Below, piece after piece: positions 1-8,559 of a stretch of DNA of 64,000 nt; within the stretch, counting starts at the first letter, position 1, and each line of letters opens with the position of its first letter. This stretch comes from Saonia flava (GTDB lineage Bacteria; Bacteroidota; Bacteroidia; Flavobacteriales; Flavobacteriaceae), in NCBI RefSeq assembly GCF_011927795.1, contig NZ_JAATJJ010000001.1:1675062-1739061 (forward strand), written 5' to 3'. The notes beneath the pieces were generated by a model. That model worked only from the letters and a program-made list of their open reading frames with translations. It did no database searches and was not told the origin of the DNA. A program made the position numbers and the translations under genes.

Positions 1-1791
1 TACGAAACCTTGGACTCCTCTTCCTGTTATAGCCTTAAAATTCTCGGCTTTCTTAACATTTACCTCTCTTTCAGCCCCATAGGCCACCGTTGCTTCGGCC
101 AAAGGATGCTCACTATTGCTGTTAAGGGCAACAATAAACTGAAGGATATCGATTTCACTAAAACGGTTGTCAAATGCTCCTACCTTTTCAACGGTTGGCT
201 TGCCTTCAGTAATAGTTCCTGTTTTATCAATAATAAGAGTGTCAACCTTGTTCATTTTTTCAAGAGCTTCGGCATTTTTAATGAGCACACCATTTTGAGC
301 GCCCTTGCCCACACCAACCATAACAGACATTGGTGTTGCCAATCCCAATGCACAGGGGCAAGCGATTATCAAAACGGCTATGGCATTTACCAAGGCATAG
401 ACATAACGCGGTTCTGGTCCCAAGATGGCCCAAACCGCAAAGGTAATAACTGCAATTAGTACCACAATTGGCACAAAATAGGCCGAAACTGTATCTGCTA
501 GTTTCTGAATGGGCGCACGACTACGGCTTGCTTCGTTGACCATGGCAATAATCTGTGAAAGTAGGGTATCACTGCCTACCTTTTTAGCGGTCATCAAAAA
601 AGATTGATTCCCATTTATAGTTCCGCTGCTCACCTTATCTCCTTCATTCTTGTTTACCGGGATTGGCTCTCCTGTAATCATGGACTCGTCTACGACACTA
701 GTCCCTTCCTTAATCACCCCATCAACCGGAATCTTATCCCCTGGCTTGACTTTAAGCACATCCCCAATTTCGATAGTATCAATACTAACTTCAACCTCTT
801 CTCCATCTACTACTTTTACCGCTTTGTTAGGAGCCAGCTTCAACAATTCCTTTACGGCTGAATTTGTTTTGCTGTGAGCTCGCGCTTCTAACAATTGTCC
901 CAATAAGACAAGTGTCAAAATCACTGTAGCTGCTTCAAAATACACATGCACATTCCCAGATTCTGTCTTGAACTGATCTGGAAACAAGTCTGGAAAAACC
1001 AACCCAAATACACTAAACAACCACGCTACACTAGCACCAATTCCTATAAGGGTAAACATATTGAGTTTCCAGGTTTTGATGCTACGATAGGCACGTTCAA
1101 AAAACATCCATGTGGCATAAAAAACCACTGGCATGGAAAGCACAAATTGTATCCAGTTCCATTGCCACTGTTCCAAAATGGAGTACAAAGGGTTGTCCGG
1201 AATCATTTCACTCATTGCAATCAAGAAAATCGGTAACGTAAATACCGTGGCAACCCAAAACTTTTTCGAAAGTTTGTTATAGGTCTTTTCTTCTGCGGAA
1301 AGGTCTGGTTCCATTGGCACCAAGTCCATACCGCATATAGGACAGCTTCCTGATTCATCTTTAACCACCTCGGGGTGCATGGGGCAAGTCCATTGACCTG
1401 AATGGACGGACAAAGCTGAAAGACTTTGTTCCTCAACCAAGTCCATACCACATATAGGACAATCCCCCGGTCTGCCATACGTCTTATCACCCTCACAGTG
1501 CATTGGACAGTAAAAAGTTCCAGTTCCTTTGCCTTTCGATTTCACTTTATCATCTATTTTAGGGGGATGATTGTGTTCCCCTGGCAAATGAATACTATAG
1601 ACACCTCCCTCATTTTCTAGAGCCTTCTGAAGGGTTTCTATATTGATATGGCGATTCATTTCGATAATAGCATCCTTTTTTTCTAAATCAACAGTTGTAT
1701 TAATTACACCATCAACCGCATTAAGTGTTTTCTCAACATGATTTCGACAACCATTACAGCTCATTCCTTGTATGTGATATATGTGTTTCAT
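1..1791 (-). CDS. copA: Copper-translocating P1B-type ATPase, N-terminal 597 residues (cut by window edge)
   Basis: Heavy-metal P-type ATPase that would pump Cu(I) out of the cytoplasm across the inner membrane. The frame opens at ATG 1791 and stays open to base 1, so the C-terminal part (rest of the P/N domains and last helices) lies outside. Order seen: HMA domain with GMSCNGC (Cys12, Cys15), two heavy-metal-binding Cys/Met motifs of the form CPMH...CPICGMDL (about residues 75-105 and 120-150), transmembrane segments, actuator TGEP loop, the ion-channel CPC motif (IACPCALG, near base 350) and the phosphorylation site DKTGT (near base 225). It is the last gene visible in the minus-strand copper cluster, 68 bp after the HMA-AraC gene. 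The CPC class fits copper or silver; exact metal is inferred. Confidence 0.93.
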   Translation of the reverse strand, partial: MKHIYHIQGMSCNGCRNHVEKTLNAVDGVINTTVDLEKKDAIIEMNRHINIETLQKALENEGGVYSIHLPGEHNHPPKIDDKVKSKGKGTGTFYCPMHCEGDKTYGRPGDCPICGMDLVEEQSLSALSVHSGQWTCPMHPEVVKDESGSCPICGMDLVPMEPDLSAEEKTYNKLSKKFWVATVFTLPIFLIAMSEMIPDNPLYSILEQWQWNWIQFVLSMPVVFYATWMFFERAYRSIKTWKLNMFTLIGIGASVAWLFSVFGLVFPDLFPDQFKTESGNVHVYFEAATVILTLVLLGQLLEARAHSKTNSAVKELLKLAPNKAVKVVDGEEVEVSIDTIEIGDVLKVKPGDKIPVDGVIKEGTSVVDESMITGEPIPVNKNEGDKVSSGTINGNQSFLMTAKKVGSDTLLSQIIAMVNEASRSRAPIQKLADTVSAYFVPIVVLIAVITFAVWAILGPEPRYVYALVNAIAVLIIACPCALGLATPMSVMVGVGKGAQNGVLIKNAEALEKMNKVDTLIIDKTGTITEGKPTVEKVGAFDNRFSEIDILQFIVALNSNSEHPLAEATVAYGAEREVNVKKAENFKAITGRGVQGFV

Positions 1792-1859
1792 AGTCCTAAA
1801 TTAGCTGATCTAAGGTACCTCGAATCTTTTCAAGGTGTTAGCACAATTGTGGGTAATAT

Positions 1860-2417
1860 TTATACTATTTTGTCATATGGTTTTCTATTCCATTCCCTAG
1901 CTTTTTGGTATGCCCCCATTGACATTCCCGTTGATGTTTTGAACTGCTTAGCTAGATGGCTACTACTGTTATAGCCCAATTGGTAGGCTATTTCCGAAAA
2001 TGTCTTATCCCTCATTTGAATAAGTTCCTTGGCCTTCTCTATTTTTAGGCCAATAAAATATTTCTCAATGGTAATTCCTTCATGGGCACTAAACAATTTG
2101 CTTAGCACGGAATAATCCCTGTTTATTTTATCCCCAAGATATTCCGAAAGATTTTGATTCATAGTCTGGTTTTTTAAACCGATTATCAAGAGGTTTTTAA
2201 TTGTGTTGATTATCTTTTCTTTATGATCAACCACAAGTTCAAAACCATTACGAACCAAAATCTCTCGGATCTTGTTTATTTCAATATTCGAATCCTCTCC
2301 AAATTGAATTTCTCCCAATTCAATATGGGTAACACGCAATCCGTTTTTTTCCAACTCGGATTTCAAAACAGATTTACACCTGTCGCATACCATATTTTTA
2401 ACTTTAACAGAAGTCAT
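1860..2417 (-). CDS. HMA-like metal-binding domain fused to AraC-type DNA-binding domain
   Basis: A 185-residue regulator. Residues 1-70 look like a small heavy-metal-associated fold with MVCDRC (Cys11, Cys14) near the N terminus; residues about 90-180 form an AraC/XylS double helix-turn-helix (FSEIAYQLGYNSSSHLAKQFK is the second HTH, followed by the usual TGMSMGAYQ ending). There is no sugar-binding cupin. Placed between the metal-binding lipoprotein and the copper ATPase genes, it is probably the copper sensor of this cluster, with Cys11/Cys14 as metal ligands. Fold assignment is from sequence pattern; the metal and target promoter are inference. AraC fusions to HMA-like domains recur in Bacteroidota copper loci, to my knowledge. 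Confidence 0.85.
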   Translation of the reverse strand: MTSVKVKNMVCDRCKSVLKSELEKNGLRVTHIELGEIQFGEDSNIEINKIREILVRNGFELVVDHKEKIINTIKNLLIIGLKNQTMNQNLSEYLGDKINRDYSVLSKLFSAHEGITIEKYFIGLKIEKAKELIQMRDKTFSEIAYQLGYNSSSHLAKQFKTSTGMSMGAYQKAREWNRKPYDKIV

Positions 2418-2437
2418 TGGGAATTTTTTAGTTTTTC

Positions 2438-2707
2438 TTAGTGTTTATGCCCGTCTTTTTGGTGTTCTTCATTGGCCACATAGGCCATCCCACATTTTGG
2501 ACAGGTTCCTTCTGTATCACTGCCACTGCCCTCACAATGCATTGGACAAACATAGGCCGATGCATATTCCTTAGCCACTTCTTCAGTAGTTTCTGATTGC
2601 TCAGTGGTGGTTTCATTGTTTTTTTCTGCTTTTCCTTTGCACGAAACTGAAAGAAAAAATGTTGCTAAAAAAGCGATTGTTACTAAAGTTTTGATTTTTG
2701 TGTTCAT
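2438..2707 (-). CDS. Small periplasmic heavy-metal-binding lipoprotein
   Basis: An 89-residue protein with a lipoprotein signal (hydrophobic core then FLSVSC, lipidated Cys about residue 23), an acidic/Thr-Glu-rich linker and a single heavy-metal-binding motif CPMHCEG...CPKCGM at residues 53-75, followed by a His-rich tail (HQKDGHKH). The same CPMH...CPxCGM module occurs twice in the neighbouring ATPase. It probably sits on the periplasmic face of a membrane and passes copper or a related metal to the efflux pump. It lies 11 bp downstream of the TolC gene and 20 bp before the regulator gene, so it is in the same operon. Metal specificity is not visible in the sequence. Confidence 0.82.
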   Translation of the reverse strand: MNTKIKTLVTIAFLATFFLSVSCKGKAEKNNETTTEQSETTEEVAKEYASAYVCPMHCEGSGSDTEGTCPKCGMAYVANEEHQKDGHKH

Positions 2708-2718
2708 TGTTTTAAAAT

Positions 2719-3936
2719 TTACTTGTTTATTAAATAATTGATAAGGGCAGATTGTACGTAATACAACCTAACCGATTGAATTTGATTGAGTTGAAATTTT
2801 AATTGTAGCTCTTGAATCTCCAGAACATCTTCAAAATCGATGGTTCCTGTTTCATAATTTTTTATAAGTATTTGTTCCGCATCTTTGGCTTGTTTCAAGT
2901 TTTTGGCTTGGATATTGAAGGCAATTCTGGCTTCATTCCGTTGTGATACTGCTTTTGCAAAACTAGACTCTAATACATTCAATCGTTCCTGCTTTTGGAG
3001 CTCTATTTCCTGCCTGCGCAACTCATTCTGTTTGGTACGGGAATCGTAGCGTTTGTTGAACATTGGAACTGAAAGTGAAACCATGGGCATAACAATATCT
3101 TTTCCATTATCACCAAATGTCATATTAGGTCGTTCCTGCACGGGAACATAATCCAACCCAAAGCCAAGCATAGGTGAACTTTCTTTTTTATTAAGCAATT
3201 CTGCATGGGTTACAGTCGCATACATCTTATCAAAGCGCAGTAATTCTGGGTTTAATTGCAAGCTATCTAAAGTAATAGGATCAATTTCCGGTATGCTCAT
3301 ACTAGAAACAACATCAACAGCAATACCAATGCCTCTATTTAATAATCCATTAAAAGCGGCTTGTTCTGCCAGGAATTCTTCTTGCAACACTTCCTTTTGT
3401 TGTTCTATTTCATTTTGACGTATCTGTAATCGTAATACATCCACCGCACTTGCCTTGCCAACCTCAACAGAGGTAAGTGCCAATTTTTCATAAGTTTGAA
3501 GCAACTTAATATTTTCGTCCAAGACATCTTGCTTGGCTTTTAGACTATATAATCTATAGTAGGATCTAGCCACGTCCAAGGTCAGTTTTCGTTTAACAAT
3601 AACATAATCAACATAATCTGTCTCAGCCATTGTCTCAGCATACCTTTGCCTAGCGGAGACCGTACCAAACCAAGGCAACATCTGCTTAGCTGAAAATCTT
3701 GCTCGTTGTGCTCCAGTTCGGGTTTCGGGCTCGCTCACAAAATAACCAGCGATAAACTCCGTATTGGGTAACCAATTGGCCTCATTCACCTTTTCCTGTG
3801 CAATGTTATAGTTCAGTTGATGAGCTTGAATAGTGGGATTGTTGGACTGTGCTTCTTCTATATAGGATTGTAATTGCTGTGCCTTTCCAATTGCACATAC
3901 AAACAACATAATCATGGTTACACATATACTTTTCAT
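2719..3936 (-). CDS. TolC-family outer-membrane efflux protein
   Basis: A 405-residue outer-membrane channel of the TolC/CusC family, expected to form the trimeric exit duct for the RND pump encoded just upstream. Signal peptide at residues 1-19 (ends GKAQQ), followed by two long alpha-helical coiled regions typical of the two outer-membrane efflux repeats. The start ATG overlaps the stop of the RND gene by four bases (3933-3936), implying translational coupling. Shorter than E. coli CusC (about 460 residues) but normal for the Bacteroidota heavy-metal type. An adaptor (membrane fusion) protein needed to join pump and duct is not encoded between these genes. Confidence 0.93.
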   Translation of the reverse strand: MKSICVTMIMLFVCAIGKAQQLQSYIEEAQSNNPTIQAHQLNYNIAQEKVNEANWLPNTEFIAGYFVSEPETRTGAQRARFSAKQMLPWFGTVSARQRYAETMAETDYVDYVIVKRKLTLDVARSYYRLYSLKAKQDVLDENIKLLQTYEKLALTSVEVGKASAVDVLRLQIRQNEIEQQKEVLQEEFLAEQAAFNGLLNRGIGIAVDVVSSMSIPEIDPITLDSLQLNPELLRFDKMYATVTHAELLNKKESSPMLGFGLDYVPVQERPNMTFGDNGKDIVMPMVSLSVPMFNKRYDSRTKQNELRRQEIELQKQERLNVLESSFAKAVSQRNEARIAFNIQAKNLKQAKDAEQILIKNYETGTIDFEDVLEIQELQLKFQLNQIQSVRLYYVQSALINYLINK

Positions 3937-6900
3937 TTGCTTGCTCTTTTGAGTTGATTTTCTTTTTTCCAGCTAAATAGAACAGGTACCACAAATAGGG
4001 TGATTAGGGCAATGAGCATACCTCCAAAACTTGGTATGGCCATTGGTATCATAATATCACTCCCTCGTCCCGTGGATGTAAGAATGGGCAATAAGGCCAA
4101 TATGGTTGTGGCCGTAGTCATTAAACAGGGCCGTATTCGTTTTTCGCCTGCTTCTATCACAGAATCACGAATACCCTGAGCATTATCTGGACTGTTACGG
4201 TCAAAGGTTTGAGTTAAGTAAGTGGCCATTACCACACCATCATCTGTTGCAATTCCAAATAGGGCAATAAACCCTACCCATACCGCAACACTTAAATTAA
4301 TGGTTTGCATCTGGAACAAATCCCTTAGGTTTTCGCCAAAAAAATTAAAATTGAAGAACCATTCCTGTCCGTACAACCATATCATTACAAAACCTCCTGC
4401 AAAGGCCACGGCTATTCCCGTAAATACCATTAAGGACGTCGTCACACTTCTGAATTGGAAATAGAGAATCAAAAAGATGATGATAAGGGACAAAGGCACT
4501 ACCAATGATAAAGTTTTTTCTGCACGAAGTTGGTTTTCATAGGTGCCGGTAAAGCCATAGCTTATTCCTTTGGGAACTGTTAGCTCACCACTATCAATCT
4601 TTGCCTGAATGGTCTTCTGTGCGTTTTCCACTACGTCCACCTCAGCAAAACCATCCATCTTGTCAAAGAGGACATAACCTACCAAAAAGGTATCTTCACT
4701 TTTAATAACTTGTGGCCCTTGTTCATATCGAATGGTGACCAACTCACTTAATGGCACAGGACTTCCCTTGGCCACAGGAACATAGATTCCTTTTATATCA
4801 TCTGGATTACCTCTAAGTTCTCTAGGATAGCGAACCCTGACTGCATATCGCTCTCTGCCTTCCACAGTTTGGGTCAAAGGCATTCCACCTACAGCTATTG
4901 ACAATATGCGCTGTACATCTTCAATAGTTATACCGTATCTAACCAAACGCTCCCTGTCTATATCAATCAATAAATAGGGTTTTCCTACAATTCGGTCTGC
5001 AAAAACTGCTTGTTCCTTAACACCTTCCGCTGTTTTAAGAATTTCTTCCAATTGCAGGCCGAAGGTTTCAATTTGTCTCAAATCTTGACCTTTCACCTTT
5101 ATACCCATTGGAGCACGCATTCCAGTCTGGAGCATTACCAATCGGGTTTCTATGGGCTGTAGCTTCGGGGCAGAGGTTACCCCTGGTAATTTTGTGACCT
5201 TAACTATTTCATTCCATATGTCATCAGGTGACTGTATCTTAGGTCGCCAATTACGGTAATATTCACCGTTTTCATCTTCAATTAATTGACCTCGGTCTGC
5301 TTTAAAAGCTTTATTCAAATAGCTTGAAGCGTTATTTACTTCCATATTTGGATTAGCTACCACCTTACCATTTTTTAATTCAAAAAAACGGTCTTTATTT
5401 ATACGGAAACGTTGGGGTTTTCCATCTAAGTTCAATTCATATTCTGAGCGATACTGTATTAAGTTCTCGTACATTGATAGTGGTGCGGGGTCCAATGCAG
5501 ATTCTGTCCTACCTGCTTTTCCTACCACGGTCTTTATTTCAGGAATACTGGCCACGGCCATATCTAGCTGTTGCAATACTCTTTTGTTTTCTGCGACTCC
5601 CGAATGTGGTAATGAAGTAGGCATTAGCAAGAACGAACCTTCGTTAAGAGAGGGCATGAATTCTTTGCCCGTATTGCGCATTATCAGCACACCAAAAATC
5701 ACAATGGCCGTAGGCAGGGCAAGAAAAAGAAACTTGTTTTGCAAAGCCCATCTTAAAATGCGGGTATAATACATTCGAAATACCCAAAAGGCAGCCAACA
5801 GACCACAACTAATGAATGACACGAATATAAGATTCATAATAATACTCCGATCAAAACCTAAGGGTCGCCAATACACTGCCAACAAAAAGACAATGGTAAT
5901 GACAGAGACAATTATGGCACCTAAATTGTATTCCTTAAGAGAAATTACACCTCTAAGGGATAGTATTGCCAACACTCCAAAAACAACAAGTAACAATCCT
6001 AGCCAATAACCTAATAGTACTGCTAAAACCCCCAGAACAATTAAGGCTCCACTAATGATATACCTAAAAATTGATTTAAGATTTCGTTTTTTGAAGAAAT
6101 AGGCGGCAAATGGAGGTATTAAGAACAATGCAACAATTATAGAAGCAGTTAATGCCATTGTTTTGGTAAATGCCAAAGGGCGAAATAATTTACCTTCAGC
6201 ACCAATCATTGTGAATACAGGAACAAAACTTATGACAGTGGTCAGCACCGCAGTTAAAATTGCTCCGGAAACTTCAGCTGTGGCATTATAGACAACGGTA
6301 TTGATAGATAATTGCTTTGAATCTTCAAGAGTATTGTTATCATCAAGATGCCTAATGATATTTTCAGAGAGAATAACCCCTACATCAACCATTGTACCTA
6401 TGGCAATGGCAATACCTGACAAAGCCACTATATTGGCGTCCACTCCAAATAATTTCATTGAAATAAAAACCATTAAGACCGCTACGGGCAATAATCCTGA
6501 AATCAAGATGGAAGCACGGAGGTTAAATACCATAACTATGATTACCAAAATAGTAATGAGAATTTCAAATGTCAAGGCCTCATTAAGCGTACCAAGAGTC
6601 TCTTGAATCAATTCCGTACGGTCATAAAACGGCACAATGGTTAATTGAGAAGTACGCCCATCTTTTAGTTGCTTAGTAGGTAAACCTGATGAAAGCTCTG
6701 CAATCTGGTCCTTTACATTATTAGTTACTTCCAATGGATTAGCACCATATCTTGCCACCACAACACCACCTACAACCTCGGCACCTTCTTTGTCCAATAC
6801 CCCACGGCGTGTGGCCGGCCCTAAATTGACTTTGGCAACATCTTTTATCCTTATGGAAGTAAAGTTTTCAGAAGTGACAACGGCATTTTCAATATCAGCA

Positions 6901-7673
6901 ATGGACTTTACATACCCGAGTCCCCTTACCAAATATTCAGCTTGATTTATTTCTAAGGTCTGTGCCCCAATATCCTGATTGGATTGTTTGACAGCCTTTA
7001 TCACATCACTCAAATGAATACCGTATTGCCGCATTAATTCTGGGTCAACATCAACTTGATATTCTTGAACGTAACCACCAATGGAAGCAACTTCGGAAAC
7101 ACCAGTAGCTGAAGAAAGTGCATATTTCACATAATAGTCTTGAATACTTCGTAGTTCGTTCAAGTCCCAACCGCCTGTTACATTTCCATCCTCATCACGA
7201 CCTTCTAAGGTATACCAAAAAATCTGACCTAATCCTGTTGCATCTGGACCTAGCGATGGGTTTACACCATTTGGCAAAAGTCCAGCTGGTAGGGAATTGA
7301 GTTTTTCAAGAATCCTACTTCGTGACCAGTAGAATTCTATATCTTCCTCAAAAATGATGTAGATGCTTGAAAACCCAAACATTGAAGAACTTCGAATTGT
7401 TTTCACCCCTGGAATACCCAATAAAGAAGTGGTAAGCGGATATGTAATCTGGTCTTCGATATCCTGTGGGGAACGCCCATCCCATTTGGTAAATACAATT
7501 TGCTGGTTTTCCCCAATATCTGGAATAGCATCTACCGCCACAGGGTCACTGGGCAAAAAACCTACATTCCATTTAAAAGGTGCGTTAACAATGCCCCAAC
7601 CCACAAAGAGGGCAAGCATTAGAACTGCTACAAGTTTGTTCTCTATTAGGAATTTTATTGCTTTATTGAGCAT
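3933..7673 (-). CDS. cusA: CusA/CzcA-family heavy-metal RND efflux pump
   Basis: A 1246-residue inner-membrane proton/metal antiporter of the HME-RND family. N terminus starts with the usual MLNKAIKFLIENK helix; two periplasmic porter regions, TM4 GIAIAIGTMVDVGVILSEN and the second-half GIATDDGVVMATYL motif with acidic residues of the proton relay are present. It is about 200 residues longer than E. coli CusA (about 1047): extra hydrophobic segments at residues about 530-635 (four predicted helices) and an insertion in the second porter region at about 730-830. First gene of the efflux operon; the TolC gene overlaps its stop by four bases. Copper/silver is the likely substrate from context (copper ATPase, CPMH metal-binding domains), though CzcA-type Co/Zn/Cd export is possible. 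Confidence 0.94.
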   Translation of the reverse strand: MLNKAIKFLIENKLVAVLMLALFVGWGIVNAPFKWNVGFLPSDPVAVDAIPDIGENQQIVFTKWDGRSPQDIEDQITYPLTTSLLGIPGVKTIRSSSMFGFSSIYIIFEEDIEFYWSRSRILEKLNSLPAGLLPNGVNPSLGPDATGLGQIFWYTLEGRDEDGNVTGGWDLNELRSIQDYYVKYALSSATGVSEVASIGGYVQEYQVDVDPELMRQYGIHLSDVIKAVKQSNQDIGAQTLEINQAEYLVRGLGYVKSIADIENAVVTSENFTSIRIKDVAKVNLGPATRRGVLDKEGAEVVGGVVVARYGANPLEVTNNVKDQIAELSSGLPTKQLKDGRTSQLTIVPFYDRTELIQETLGTLNEALTFEILITILVIIVMVFNLRASILISGLLPVAVLMVFISMKLFGVDANIVALSGIAIAIGTMVDVGVILSENIIRHLDDNNTLEDSKQLSINTVVYNATAEVSGAILTAVLTTVISFVPVFTMIGAEGKLFRPLAFTKTMALTASIIVALFLIPPFAAYFFKKRNLKSIFRYIISGALIVLGVLAVLLGYWLGLLLVVFGVLAILSLRGVISLKEYNLGAIIVSVITIVFLLAVYWRPLGFDRSIIMNLIFVSFISCGLLAAFWVFRMYYTRILRWALQNKFLFLALPTAIVIFGVLIMRNTGKEFMPSLNEGSFLLMPTSLPHSGVAENKRVLQQLDMAVASIPEIKTVVGKAGRTESALDPAPLSMYENLIQYRSEYELNLDGKPQRFRINKDRFFELKNGKVVANPNMEVNNASSYLNKAFKADRGQLIEDENGEYYRNWRPKIQSPDDIWNEIVKVTKLPGVTSAPKLQPIETRLVMLQTGMRAPMGIKVKGQDLRQIETFGLQLEEILKTAEGVKEQAVFADRIVGKPYLLIDIDRERLVRYGITIEDVQRILSIAVGGMPLTQTVEGRERYAVRVRYPRELRGNPDDIKGIYVPVAKGSPVPLSELVTIRYEQGPQVIKSEDTFLVGYVLFDKMDGFAEVDVVENAQKTIQAKIDSGELTVPKGISYGFTGTYENQLRAEKTLSLVVPLSLIIIFLILYFQFRSVTTSLMVFTGIAVAFAGGFVMIWLYGQEWFFNFNFFGENLRDLFQMQTINLSVAVWVGFIALFGIATDDGVVMATYLTQTFDRNSPDNAQGIRDSVIEAGEKRIRPCLMTTATTILALLPILTSTGRGSDIMIPMAIPSFGGMLIALITLFVVPVLFSWKKENQLKRASK

Positions 7674-7735
7674 ATAAATTTGGTTATTAGATAATTACAC
7701 TAGGTAGTATATTTAAATTGACAACAACGCATTTG

Positions 7736-7759
7736 GCCCAAAACAGTTAACTGCTGGGC
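7736..7759. other. Hairpin between the HYC_CC_PP and cusA genes
   Basis: GCCCA (7736-7740) pairs with TGGGC (7755-7759), enclosing the perfect palindrome CAGTTAACTG (7744-7753). It lies in the 107-bp gap between the HYC_CC_PP stop and the cusA start. There is no T-run on the minus strand, so it is not a clear intrinsic terminator; it could be a regulator site or an intercistronic processing hairpin. Confidence 0.35.
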
Positions 7760-7780
7760 TAATTCATTTTATCTAATAAA

Positions 7781-8197
7781 TCAAATCAAAAATGTCTCGT
7801 AAAGAACCTGAAAGTCCTTATTGAGCAGGGGGGGGGGATTTACTACAAAAGAGGTGAAAGAAAGATCGGAACTTTCAAATAAGCTTATATAAGAATAAAC
7901 ATAACTCACCAAGAATGTTTGTTGTTCAAAACTTACTTTAACAACATTGTCCTTTAAATCATCCTGACCCTCCATAATAATTTGCTTATCGGCACAACAG
8001 GACGTTTTCTCAATTTTGTCACCACATTTTTTGGAAGGTTTCATTTGCTCCATTCCACAGGCTGCGGCTTTCTCAAACAAAGCCACATCAACCAAAGTAT
8101 CTCCACAATAATGCATATCCATGGTAAAAGACAATGTTGAGAACAACACTATCGCCGACATGCAAATTGCTGATATTTTAATAAAAAGCTGCTTCAT
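7781..8197 (-). CDS. HYC_CC_PP family protein (secreted, copper-cluster associated)
   Basis: A 138-residue exported protein with an N-terminal signal peptide (hydrophobic residues 8-26) and the three motifs that name the family: MHYCGD (about residue 30), SCCADK (about residue 66) and the PPP run (NPPPLLNK, about residue 122). The Cys/His/Met content suggests metal binding in the periplasm, and its position directly upstream of the CusA pump supports a role in copper handling; the biochemical function of the family is not known to me. The PPP codons are a run of ten C on the coding strand (10 G on plus, 7828-7837), so the last 16 residues depend on correct reading of a homopolymer. Confidence 0.85.
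   Translation of the reverse strand: MKQLFIKISAICMSAIVLFSTLSFTMDMHYCGDTLVDVALFEKAAACGMEQMKPSKKCGDKIEKTSCCADKQIIMEGQDDLKDNVVKVSFEQQTFLVSYVYSYISLFESSDLSFTSFVVNPPPLLNKDFQVLYETFLI
7828..7837. repeat. G10 homopolymer inside the HYC_CC_PP gene
   Basis: Ten consecutive G on the plus strand encode the Pro-Pro-Pro motif of the HYC_CC_PP protein. In such AT-rich DNA this is by far the longest G/C homopolymer in the window. Gain or loss of one base would shift the frame for the last residues, so the tract is a possible slippage site or a place where sequencing may err. Confidence 0.9.
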
Positions 8198-8205
8198 TTA
8201 ACGAA

Positions 8206-8213
8206 CAAAGTTA
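8206..8213 (-). promoter_or_regulatory. Candidate -7 element for the HYC_CC_PP gene
   Basis: Minus-strand TAACTTTG fits the Bacteroidota sigma-A -7 consensus TAnnTTTG and ends 9 bp before the start codon at 8197. No TTG-type -33 element with 19-21 bp spacing was found, and the implied leader is very short, so the call is tentative. Confidence 0.35.
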
Positions 8214-8337
8214 CTAAATTTAAACAAATGTAAGATTTTGTTTAACAGTAGTTTTACTTTATAAATATAATAACGAGAAAATATGATTAAGATTATATTG
8301 AGGTATAATTCATCAAAAACACATTTTCTACTTTAAT

Positions 8338-8367
8338 AAAAAAAGCCTCTCCAAATGGAAAGGCTTT
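8338..8367 (-). terminator. Intrinsic terminator downstream of tRNA-Leu
   Basis: On the minus strand AAAGCCTTTCC pairs with GGAGAGGCTTT (11 bp, one G-U) around the loop ATTT and is followed by a run of T (8338-8344). It starts 7 nt after the tRNA 3' end. Confidence 0.85.
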
Positions 8368-8373
8368 CAATAG

Positions 8374-8455
8374 TACAGGCGGAGAGACTCGAACTCTCAC
8401 ACCTTGCGGCACTAGATCCTAAGTCTAGCGTGTCTACCAATTCCACCACGCCTGC
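8374..8455 (-). tRNA. tRNA-Leu (anticodon UAG)
   Basis: An 82-nt cloverleaf read on the minus strand: acceptor GCAGGCG pairs with CGCCTGT (one G-U), D region GGTGGAATTGGTAGACA typical of leucine tRNA, anticodon stem CTAGA/TCTAG around CTTAGGA giving anticodon TAG, a class II variable arm (TGCCGCAAGGTGT) and T-arm GAGAGTTCGAGTCTCTC. The discriminator is A as required for LeuRS; the CCA end is not encoded. An intrinsic terminator follows. It reads CUA codons (and wobble). Confidence 0.96.
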
Positions 8456-8559
8456 GTTTCCGTTAAAAACGGGATGCAAATATAAAGCAAAATTTCAATT
8501 TAAAAATGCTTCACCTTTAAAAAATCCTTTTAGTAATTTTGAGACAGATAAAAACTTCT

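Noticed and set aside
10-459. Open reading frame on the plus strand, 149 codons
   Set aside because: It runs antisense to the copper ATPase, whose CPC and DKTGT motifs prove the minus strand codes here.
3933-3936. Possible frameshifted CusA-TolC fusion
   Set aside because: The ATGA overlap is a normal coupled stop/start and the TolC protein has its own complete signal peptide.
8374-8455. tRNA-Leu considered as an attachment site of an integrated element
   Set aside because: No integrase next to it and no direct repeat of its 3' end was noticed nearby.
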